From: Trebonia sp035571275
GTDB taxonomy: Bacteria > Actinomycetota > Actinomycetes > Streptosporangiales > Streptosporangiaceae
Direction of reading: 5' to 3'
Length of the DNA: 48,658 bases
Assembly (NCBI GenBank): GCA_035571275.1
Contig: DATMKQ010000045.1
Coordinates: forward strand, 1-48,658
Shown: one piece after another, positions 1 to 6,895 of the stretch
Position numbering within the stretch: position 1 is the stretch's first letter
How the letters are laid out: each line of letters opens with the position of its first letter
Made by a program: the position numbers and the translations under genes
Notes under the pieces: generated by a model
Seen by the model: only the letters and a program-made list of their open reading frames with translations
What the model was told of the DNA's origin: nothing
Databases searched by the model: none

Positions 1-182
1 CGCCCGCAGACACCCGGCAACCAGGCCAGAACACCGCCAGACAGCCACACAACCAGCCAAAGACGTAAACCCGCACCCCAAACCAGTGCGCCACCTGGAC
101 CACCGGCAGCCCGCACGAATGAACCTGCAACAGCCCCTATAACAAGCTGGATGAGACATTCATCTTGGTCAGCGCACCCCCG

Positions 183-524
183 CTAGTGGGCGGGGCGGCC
201 TAGATCGGGGTCGTCGGGGACCGGGAGGTTGTGCTGGCGGAGGCGGGCGACGCGGATGTCATCGGCGCTGATCGCGACCGTGCCTACGCTGGCGATCAAG
301 GCGAACGCCGGGACCGCGATACGGAGCCAGTTGGGGCCGGGCAGGAACGCCAGGCCGATGCAGATGGGCACCATCAGCACGAGCAGCCGCCTGATCGTGC
401 GGCCGCGCCAGCCCGCGTCGGTGAGCTCGTGCCGGACCCACTCGCGATTGGCGTCCGGCAGCCGGAAACCTATGGCGAACAGCAGCCAGCGACCGACCCC
501 TGGATCCCCCGGAAGTCGGCGCAT
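183..524 (-). CDS. Small membrane protein, DUF5313-like
   Basis: This encodes 113 residues with two hydrophobic segments, at about residues 46-62 and 67-85, separated by a short loop containing LPGPNWLR. The N-terminal half has a basic, aromatic stretch (GFRLPDANREWVRHELTD). This layout resembles the actinobacterial DUF5313 family, which has no known function; the assignment comes from recalled sequence pattern and was not searched. The gene starts 7 nt downstream of the stop of the biotin carboxylase gene on the same strand, so the two are probably co-transcribed. The tail after the second membrane segment is hydrophilic (ARLRQHNLPVPDDPDLGRPAH) and probably cytoplasmic. Confidence 0.7.
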   Translation of the reverse strand: MRRLPGDPGVGRWLLFAIGFRLPDANREWVRHELTDAGWRGRTIRRLLVLMVPICIGLAFLPGPNWLRIAVPAFALIASVGTVAISADDIRVARLRQHNLPVPDDPDLGRPAH

Positions 525-531
525 CGCTGGC

Positions 532-2295
532 TCAGTCCTTGATCTGGGCGATCTCGGCGCCGGCCGTGACGGTCTGGCCGACCTCGACGGAAAGGTCGGT
601 CACTGTTCCGTCCTTGTGGGCGGTCAGCGGCTGCTCCATCTTCATAGCCTCGAGTATTACCACGGTGTCCCCGGTGCTCACCTGCTGTCCCTCGGCGGCG
701 ACGATCTTCACGATCGTGCCCTGCATCGGCGTGACCAGGGAGTCGCCGCTCTCCTGTCCGTGACCGGTGGAACGGGACCGCCGCCCCGCGCGGGAACCAG
801 CGGTTCGTTCAGGAGAAAAGGGGGCGGAACCGGACACGGCGGCGACTGTCAGCGCGGCGGGCAGCACGACCTCAAGCCTCTTGCCGCCGACTTCCACGGT
901 CATCCGCTGCCGGGCCTCTTCCGGTGCCGTCGCCGCGCCGTCCTGGGGCTCGAGCGGCGCGGCGAACTCGGTCTCGATCCACCGGGTATGCACGGTGAAG
1001 TTGTCCGTGGCGAACGCGGGGTCCTCGACGACGGCGCGGTGGAAGGGCAGCACGGTGGGCATGCCGCCCACGGTGAACTCGGCGAGCGCGCGCCGGGACC
1101 GCTGCAGCGCCTGCTGGCGGCTCGCGCCGGTGATGATCAGCTTGCCGATCAGCGAGTCGAAGGCCTGCGGTACCGTCATCCCGGCGGTATACCCCGCGTC
1201 GAGCCGCACTCCGGGGCCGGATGGCGGGTTCCACTCGGTGATCGTGCCCGGGGCGGGCAGGAAGTTCTTCGCCGGGTCCTCGGCGTTGATCCGGAACTCG
1301 ATCGAGTGCCCGCGCTGAGGCGGGTCGTCGTAGCCGAGCGGCTCGCCCGCCGCGATCCGGAACATCTCCCGGACCAGGTCGATGCCGGTGACTTCTTCCG
1401 ACACGGGGTGCTCGACCTGGAGCCTGGTGTTCACTTCGAGGAAGCTGATCGCGCCGTCGGAGGCGACGAGGAACTCGCAGGTGCCCGCCCCGACGTAGCC
1501 CGCCTCGCGGAGGATGGCCTTGGAGGCGGTGTAAAGCTGCTTGTTCTGCTCGCCGGACAGGAACGGCGCCGGGGCCTCCTCGACCAGCTTCTGGTGCCTT
1601 CGCTGCAGCGAGCAGTCGCGCGTCGAGACCACCACGATGTTGCCGTGGGAGTCGGCGAGGCACTGGGTCTCCACGTGGCGGGGGCGGTCCAGGTAGCGCT
1701 CGACGAAGCACTCCCCGTTCCCGAACGCCGCGGTGGCCTCGCGGACCGCCGACTCGTAGAGCTCGGGGATCTCGGCCTCGGTGCGGGCCACCTTGAGCCC
1801 GCGGCCGCCGCCGCCGAACGCGGCCTTGATCGCGACCGGCAGGCCGTACTCCCTGGCGAACTCCACGACCTCCGCGGCGGAGCTGACCGGGCCGTCGGTG
1901 CCCGGGGCGAGCGGCGCGCCGACCCGCTTGGCGATGTCCCTGGCCCGGACCTTGTCGCCGAGCGCCTCGATGGCCTGCGGCGGGGGGCCGATCCAGGTCA
2001 GGTCGGCCCGGATCACGGCCGTCGCGAACGCGGCGTTCTCGGCGAGGAAGCCGTACCCGGGGTGCACGGCGTCCGCGCCGGCCCTCGCCGCGATCTCGAT
2101 GATCTTGTCGATGTCCAGGTAGGTCTGCGCCGGCGTGCTGCCGTTCAGCGCGTACGCCTCGTCCGCGAGCTGGACGTGCAGCGCGTCGAGATCGGAGTCG
2201 GCGTAGATAGCGACACTAGCGATCCCGGCGTCGCGGCAGGCGCGCACCACCCGGACCGCGATCTCGCCGCGGTTCGCGATCAGAACTTTCCGCAC
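532..2295 (-). CDS. accA3: Acyl-CoA (acetyl/propionyl-CoA) carboxylase alpha subunit: biotin carboxylase plus biotin carrier domain
   Basis: This 587-residue protein is the biotinylated subunit that carboxylates biotin with ATP and bicarbonate and hands CO2 to a separate carboxyltransferase beta subunit, making malonyl- or methylmalonyl-CoA. It starts with the biotin carboxylase N-domain (KVLIANRGEIAVRV). An ATP-grasp domain follows, with a glycine loop GGGGRG at 161-166. A C-terminal carrier domain carries EAMKMEQ, with the biotinylated lysine near 552. I chose the GTG at 2295 because AGGAGG lies about 11 nt upstream and homology begins there; an in-frame extension to 2382 looks non-native. 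The linker before the carrier domain is Ser/Arg/Gly-rich. No beta subunit (accD/pccB) is in the window, so the acyl-CoA substrate is not defined. The symbol follows the mycobacterial family name. Confidence 0.93.
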   Translation of the reverse strand: MRKVLIANRGEIAVRVVRACRDAGIASVAIYADSDLDALHVQLADEAYALNGSTPAQTYLDIDKIIEIAARAGADAVHPGYGFLAENAAFATAVIRADLTWIGPPPQAIEALGDKVRARDIAKRVGAPLAPGTDGPVSSAAEVVEFAREYGLPVAIKAAFGGGGRGLKVARTEAEIPELYESAVREATAAFGNGECFVERYLDRPRHVETQCLADSHGNIVVVSTRDCSLQRRHQKLVEEAPAPFLSGEQNKQLYTASKAILREAGYVGAGTCEFLVASDGAISFLEVNTRLQVEHPVSEEVTGIDLVREMFRIAAGEPLGYDDPPQRGHSIEFRINAEDPAKNFLPAPGTITEWNPPSGPGVRLDAGYTAGMTVPQAFDSLIGKLIITGASRQQALQRSRRALAEFTVGGMPTVLPFHRAVVEDPAFATDNFTVHTRWIETEFAAPLEPQDGAATAPEEARQRMTVEVGGKRLEVVLPAALTVAAVSGSAPFSPERTAGSRAGRRSRSTGHGQESGDSLVTPMQGTIVKIVAAEGQQVSTGDTVVILEAMKMEQPLTAHKDGTVTDLSVEVGQTVTAGAEIAQIKD

Positions 2296-2306
2296 TTCGG
2301 CCTCGC

Positions 2307-2485
2307 CCTCCTGTTGGCACGACCCCAATGGGAGATTCGTCGTAGCTGGGTGGAGTCTAGAACAGGCCGAGTTGCCCCCCACCGCGTGGTTCCGTGATCA
2401 TGAGCGCGGCCGGCTGCCGGCTGGTTTGTGCCAGCAGGAAACCCGGCTGGTTGTGCCAACAGGGAACATTGTGCCAACACGAGAT
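2307..2485. promoter_or_regulatory. GTGCCARCA repeat array between divergent genes
   Basis: Four copies of a YTGTGCCARCA-type motif sit in the gap between the carboxylase and the dehydrogenase genes. On the plus strand they start at 2426, 2451 and 2469 (TTGTGCCAGCAGGAAAC, TTGTGCCAACAGGGAAC, TTGTGCCAACACGAG). On the minus strand one runs from 2322 down to 2307 (TCGTGCCAACAGGAGG) and merges into the Shine-Dalgarno of the carboxylase gene. The third plus copy ends at the dehydrogenase start codon. A fifth copy lies before the O-methyltransferase at about 15363-15379. The copies suggest a regulator-binding site or a leader element; the regulator is unknown. Confidence 0.55.
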
Positions 2486-3410
2486 GGGGTGGTCGGTCTT
2501 GCTGATGTGGGTGCCCGCGGAATGGGTGGCCGTGGGGATGAGAGGGCTGCCCGGCACGGAGGTGGAGATCGTGTCGCCGGACGGAGGTCCGCTGCCTGCC
2601 AGCGTGGCCGACGTCGAGTTCTATGTGCCTAGCTTCTTTCCCACGCCGCCGGTCGGCGAGGCGATGCGGCACATGAAGCGGCTGCGCGTGGTGCAGGCGC
2701 TAACTGCGGGAGTAGACAAGCTTCGCCCGTACCTGCCCGAGGGGGCCTTGTTGTGCAACGCGCGGGGCGCGCACGACGCGTCCACCGCCGAGTGGGTCGT
2801 GGCGGCCATGCTCGCGGCGATCCGGCAGTTCCCCGCGTTCGCCATGGAGCAGGCGGCCGGGCGGTGGAGCTATCAGCCGACGCCCGAACTGGCCGAGAAG
2901 ACCGTGCTGATCGTCGGCTACGGCTCGATCGGCGCGGCCGTGGAGCGGCGGCTCGCCGGGTTCGAGGTCACCGTGCGGCGCGTGGCCAGGAGTCCGCGGG
3001 AGGGAGTGGCCGGCCTGGCCGAGCTGCCCGCGCTGCTGCCGGCCGCCGATGTGGTCGTGCTGCTCGTCCCGTTTACCCCGGAGACCGCGGGCATGGTGGA
3101 CGCTGACTTCCTCGCCCGGATGAAAGACGGCGCGCTGCTGGTCAACGCCGCCCGCGGCCCGGTCGTCGTGACCGAGTCGCTGTGTGCCGAGCTGGCGAGC
3201 GGCCGGCTGCGCGCCGCCCTCGACGTGACCGACCCGGAGCCGTTGCCGCCCGGCCACCCGCTGTGGACGCTGCCGGGGGTGTTCATCACCCCGCACGTGG
3301 GAGCGTCCACTCCTGTATCGCAGCGGCGGGTCGTCCGGTTGGCGCGGGAGCAGGCGGAAGCTTATCTGCGCGGCGAACCGCTCCGGAATATGATCAGCGG
3401 CACATATTGA
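2484..3410 (+). CDS. D-isomer-specific 2-hydroxyacid dehydrogenase, NAD-binding
   Basis: This encodes 308 residues of the D-2-hydroxyacid dehydrogenase family, NAD(P)H-dependent oxidoreductases acting on 2-oxo/2-hydroxy acids. The Rossmann nucleotide loop is VGYGSIG. The catalytic Arg is in NAARGPVVV, the Glu in DVTDPEPLP, and the His in ITPHVGAST. The N-terminal substrate domain is short compared with SerA, and there is no ACT domain, so this is not a classical phosphoglycerate dehydrogenase. I placed the start at ATG 2484 because the in-frame upstream part (from 2394) lies inside the GTGCCARCA repeats. The substrate cannot be told from sequence. It is divergent from the carboxylase operon and shares its regulatory region. 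Confidence 0.88.
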   Translation: MGWSVLLMWVPAEWVAVGMRGLPGTEVEIVSPDGGPLPASVADVEFYVPSFFPTPPVGEAMRHMKRLRVVQALTAGVDKLRPYLPEGALLCNARGAHDASTAEWVVAAMLAAIRQFPAFAMEQAAGRWSYQPTPELAEKTVLIVGYGSIGAAVERRLAGFEVTVRRVARSPREGVAGLAELPALLPAADVVVLLVPFTPETAGMVDADFLARMKDGALLVNAARGPVVVTESLCAELASGRLRAALDVTDPEPLPPGHPLWTLPGVFITPHVGASTPVSQRRVVRLAREQAEAYLRGEPLRNMISGTY

Positions 3411-3730
3411 CAATGCGTGTTTTAGGATGTTCGCAGCACGCAGTGTCGGGCCGGCGCCCGGTGATCGCACTTGTCTCCCTGTGGACACCCTTCCTCAACC
3501 GAAGCGTGATTTCGGGTACGTAGAGTAAGCGATAAGGCCGGATCGCCATACTGTCGTCCAAGCGGCGGACTCTGGTCGCTGACGGGCGCGGCCGAGCGCC
3601 CGTCAATGGTGACGGGTCGTTGTAGATCCGTTACCGGATCCTCAGCCTCAGAGCATGCGCGGATCGCACGCTTCCCTGCGGGACCTCGGAAGGAGCCCTG
3701 GTTGTACCCGAACATCACGGGGGACCGACA
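3411..3730 (+). other. Intergenic region upstream of the GGDEF/EAL gene
   Basis: These 320 nt hold no convincing gene. A perfect 9-bp hairpin (GACGGGCGC at 3581-3589 with GCGCCCGTC at 3596-3604) could end transcription from the dehydrogenase, although no T-run follows. A short open frame starts at TTG 3702 after AAGGAG, reads MYPNITGDRQ, and its TGA stop overlaps the GTG of the next gene; it could couple translation. No known c-di-GMP riboswitch pattern was recognised. Confidence 0.4.
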
Positions 3731-6514
3731 GTGAGCGTCCTCGGCATGCTCGCCGCGGCCGGGGCGGTCGTCGCCCTGTGGGCGGGCGCCAGACGGTTCA
3801 GCGGGCCCGTGGCCAGGGGATACCGGTGGCTTGGCGTTGCGGCCCTGTTCTGGTTCGCCGGGCTGATCGTGGATGCGGTGCTGGCCGGGCAGAACTCTTC
3901 GGCCACGCCGCAAGGGCTGGCCGACGTGGCGCCGCTGCTCGCGCTGGCCGCGGCTGCGACCGGAATCATGGTGCTTGCCTCGCCGGCTCCGGGAGCCGCG
4001 CGGACACCTTCGTCGTCGCCGGACGCGCCCCGCGCGCCCGCCGGGACTTCGGGCTCGGTGCTGCCCGGCCTGGCCGACGGCTACGTGATGGCGGTGGCGC
4101 TGCTGGTCATCGGCTGGGTGGTTGCGTTCGGCGGGGAGTTCCACCGCTCCAACGAGCACCCGCAGACGTTCCTGCTCAACCTGCTGCATCCGCTCGCCGA
4201 CCTAGCGGTGCTCGGTGCGCTGCTGCCGGTGCTGACCGTAGCGTTCGGCCGGGTGGTGCTGCCCTATCTCTCGCTGCTGGTGCTGACCGTCGGCGACTTT
4301 CTCGGCGTCGGCACCCGGATCTTCGGCGGGCATGAGGGCATCCTCGAGCAGCTCGCGATGGTCGTCGCCGCCTGCCTGCTCGGCCTGGCGCCGTGGGTGA
4401 AGACGATCGGCGCGCGCATGGGGGTATCCCTGTGGGGCCGGGAGTCCCCGGCGCGGAAGGTTCAGGTGACGAGCGCGGGCGCCGCGACGATCATCGCCGC
4501 GGTGGCCGTGGTCATCGCGGCGTTCGTCGTCATCGTGAACGGGCTGGCCAGCGCCCCTGCGAGCGGGCTGGCCCTGGTCATCGCCGGCGGCGCGGCGGTG
4601 CTCGTGATCGCGATACGGATCCTGATGCTGGTCAGGGAGAACGGCGTCGCCGCCCGGAGGTGGCGCGAGTCGAGCGACAGCCTTCGTCAGCTGGCCGATC
4701 GCACCAGCGACATGGTGCTGATCTGTGGCCTCGACGGGATAATCAGCTACGCGAGCCCGTCGGTCACGGGCTTCAGCTACCCGCCGGAAGCGCTGGTCGG
4801 CCGGGCATTCATGGAGTTCGTCCATCCCGAGGACGCGGCCGCCGCCCGCACGGCGATCGAACAGGCACTCAGCCCGGCGGCCGATCCCTCGGGCTACGAC
4901 CCGGGCGCGGACCAGGATGCCGCCAAAACGCAGAGCGAGGGCCGCTTCGCGTGCCGGGTACGGGCGCCCGACGGCACCTGGCGGCACATCGAGTGCGCGG
5001 TGCTGTTGTACCGGCTGCCCGCCGAGCCCGTGCAGCTGCTCATCACCGCCAGGGACGTCAGCGACCAGGTGGCACTGCGCCAGCAGGTGGCCCACCTGAC
5101 GTTCCATGACGGACTGACCGGCCTGCCCAACCGCGCGTACGTCGAGGAGCGGGCGCGCGAGGCGCTCACCGAGGGAAGCAGCCGCCAGGCCGGCGTCATC
5201 TTCCTGGACCTGGACGGCTTCACCGCGGTCAACGACCTGATAGGGCACGGCGCCGGCGACCTGGTGCTCGCTCAGACGGCCCGCAGGCTCCGCGCCGTGG
5301 TGCCCGCTCAGGACACGGTCGCGCGCTGGGGCGGCGACGAGTTCGCTGTTCTCATGGAGAACGCGGCCGGCGCGCCCGAGATCGCCGAACTGGCCGAGCG
5401 ACTAGTCGGGGTCATCGCGGGCGAGCCGTTCCGGGTGGCCGACAGGGAGATCGGGCTGACCGCGAGCGTCGGTGTCGCGCTCGCCGACGAGGGCCCGCCC
5501 AGTGTGGTGCTGCGCAACGCGGACGTGGCCATGGCCAGGGCGAAGGACAGCGGCGGCGGCCGGCTCGAGGTCTTCGCCGCGCACATGCACGCGGACGTGG
5601 TACGCCGGCTTGACCTGGCCAGCGACTTGCAGCGCGCGATCGCCAGGGAAGAACTGACCCTGCAGTATCAGCCGATCGTCGAGCTCGCCACGTCCCGGAT
5701 CACCGGGGCCGAGGCGCTGGTCCGCTGGTGGCGTGGCGAAGAACTGATTTCTCCCCGGGCCTTCCTCGCGGTGGCCGAGGACTCCGGGCTGATCATTCCG
5801 CTCGGCGAGTGGGTACTGCGCCAGGCCTGCGCGCAGGGTGCCGCGTGGCGCTCCTCATCCTGGGACGTCGGCGTCTCCGTGAATCTTTCGCTGCGTCAGC
5901 TGAACGCGCCACAGTTTTCCGCTCAGGTGGCCGCGGCGCTCGCGGAGAGCGGGCTGCCGCCCACGGCGCTCACGATCGAAGTGGGCGAGCGGATGCTGGT
6001 GGAGGACGCCGGGCTGATCGTGGACCGGCTCGCGGAACTGCGTGACCTGGGCGTCAGGCTCGCGATCGACGACTTCGGCATCGGTTACGCCTCGCTCGCG
6101 CACCTGCGGCAGCTACCGGTCGACATCGTCAAGATCGATCCGTCGTTCGTGGCGGGCCTCGGCCATGACCCGACCCTGACGTTGCTCACCAGGACCATCG
6201 TTCAAGTCGGCCGCGATCTCGGCATGCAGGTCGTGGCCGAGGGCATCGAGCAGCCTCGCCAGCTCGCCGAGCTCCGGGAGATGGGCTGCGGCTACGGGCA
6301 GGGGTTCCTGCTGGCCCGGCCGATGGCCGCGGCTGGCGTCGAGGCGCTCATCAGGACCGCGAACGGCGGCGAGCTGCCCGGACCTGACGGTGCCGGCAAT
6401 GCCGGCGCAGGCGTCGGTCCGGACGCCGGCTCGGCCAGCGTGCAGGATGTGCCTGGAGCGGCCAAGCCGGGCGTCCCCGCCGCGTTACCGCGAAATCTGA
6501 ACACGGATAAGTGA
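3731..6514 (+). CDS. Membrane-anchored PAS-GGDEF-EAL cyclic-di-GMP protein
   Basis: This 927-residue protein probably makes and/or degrades the second messenger c-di-GMP at the membrane. Residues 1 to about 300 hold roughly eight hydrophobic segments, a sensor-like membrane domain. A PAS domain follows (about 313-440, TSDMVLICGLDGIISYASPS). The diguanylate cyclase domain carries an intact GGDEF at 534-538 (RWGGDEFAVL). The EAL phosphodiesterase domain has E661-A-L, the metal motif DDFGIGYASL at 780-789, and AEGIE. Both domains look catalytically competent. The C-terminus is a Gly/Ala/Pro tail. The GTG start at 3731 follows GGGGGA. Its last codons lie in the first unit of the downstream tandem repeat. 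Confidence 0.93.
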   Translation: MSVLGMLAAAGAVVALWAGARRFSGPVARGYRWLGVAALFWFAGLIVDAVLAGQNSSATPQGLADVAPLLALAAAATGIMVLASPAPGAARTPSSSPDAPRAPAGTSGSVLPGLADGYVMAVALLVIGWVVAFGGEFHRSNEHPQTFLLNLLHPLADLAVLGALLPVLTVAFGRVVLPYLSLLVLTVGDFLGVGTRIFGGHEGILEQLAMVVAACLLGLAPWVKTIGARMGVSLWGRESPARKVQVTSAGAATIIAAVAVVIAAFVVIVNGLASAPASGLALVIAGGAAVLVIAIRILMLVRENGVAARRWRESSDSLRQLADRTSDMVLICGLDGIISYASPSVTGFSYPPEALVGRAFMEFVHPEDAAAARTAIEQALSPAADPSGYDPGADQDAAKTQSEGRFACRVRAPDGTWRHIECAVLLYRLPAEPVQLLITARDVSDQVALRQQVAHLTFHDGLTGLPNRAYVEERAREALTEGSSRQAGVIFLDLDGFTAVNDLIGHGAGDLVLAQTARRLRAVVPAQDTVARWGGDEFAVLMENAAGAPEIAELAERLVGVIAGEPFRVADREIGLTASVGVALADEGPPSVVLRNADVAMARAKDSGGGRLEVFAAHMHADVVRRLDLASDLQRAIAREELTLQYQPIVELATSRITGAEALVRWWRGEELISPRAFLAVAEDSGLIIPLGEWVLRQACAQGAAWRSSSWDVGVSVNLSLRQLNAPQFSAQVAAALAESGLPPTALTIEVGERMLVEDAGLIVDRLAELRDLGVRLAIDDFGIGYASLAHLRQLPVDIVKIDPSFVAGLGHDPTLTLLTRTIVQVGRDLGMQVVAEGIEQPRQLAELREMGCGYGQGFLLARPMAAAGVEALIRTANGGELPGPDGAGNAGAGVGPDAGSASVQDVPGAAKPGVPAALPRNLNTDK

Positions 6515-6640
6515 AGAGTGCTTGCCCGAGGGGGGACGACCCCCCTTCAACCCCCCGCCGTGTAAACGCGGATAAGTGAACAGTGCTTGCCCGAGGGGGA
6601 CGACCCCCCTTCAACCCCCCGCCGCGTAAACGCGGATAAG
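6506..6640 (+). repeat. Tandem ~65-bp repeat with GGGGG-ACGA-CCCCC hairpin
   Basis: Two full units of about 65 bp and the start of a third begin at GATAAGTGAA (6506, 6571, 6635). Each full unit contains GTGCTTGCCCGAGGGGG, then ACGA, then CCCCC and CTTCAACCCCCCGCCG. The first unit overlaps the stop codon of the GGDEF/EAL gene. The G-run/C-run forms a strong hairpin with an ACGA loop. Related hairpins recur near 10.6 kb and 26.5 kb. Confidence 0.85.
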
Positions 6641-6719
6641 TGAACAGTGCATCTCGCATTGTGAGACAAGACAGTCGATAATTTGACGCGAGGGCGCGTT
6701 GTGGGCGAAGGTGGTATCC

Positions 6720-6767
6720 GTGAAACGGAACCACATCCTCGTACTTGGCTGGCGCGCAGAACGCTGA
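6720..6767 (+). CDS. ilvB leader peptide
   Basis: A 15-codon frame starts at GTG 6720 after GAAGGTGG and reads MKRNHILVLGWRAER, then TGA. It contains consecutive Ile, Leu, Val and Leu codons, the signature of a branched-chain amino acid attenuator. It ends inside the 5' arm of a strong hairpin, followed by a terminator hairpin and then ilvB. Ribosome stalling on the Ile-Leu-Val-Leu codons when charged tRNAs are scarce would be expected to change RNA folding and permit read-through. The function is inferred from position, composition and adjacent hairpins. Confidence 0.8.
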   Translation: MKRNHILVLGWRAER

Positions 6768-6821
6768 CGAGCCAGCTTCTGCGCGCGCCCCTCGACTGCC
6801 ACCCGGCACGAGGGGTTTTTT
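6752..6821 (+). promoter_or_regulatory. Transcription attenuator of the ilvBNC operon
   Basis: Hairpin 1 pairs GCGCGCAGAA (6752-6761) with TTCTGCGCGC (6777-6786), extended by GCTG/CAGC inside. Hairpin 2 pairs CCCCTCG (6788-6794) with CGAGGGG (6809-6815), with an inner TGCC/GGCA, and is followed by six Ts (6816-6821): an intrinsic terminator. An upstream segment, CGAGGGCGCG (about 6689-6698), is nearly complementary to CGCGCCCCTCG across the two hairpins and could act as an antiterminator partner. The leader peptide overlaps hairpin 1. Confidence 0.75.
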
Positions 6822-6895
6822 AATGCCCCCCTCGGGGGTACGGGGTCGCCCCCGGAAGACCACAGCCGCGCAAGTCGTGACAAGGAAGCCACCCG

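Noticed and set aside
229..2397. A 722-codon open frame opposite the biotin carboxylase gene.
   Set aside because: Antisense to a well-identified gene; high GC opens the opposite frame, with no Shine-Dalgarno or homologous domains.
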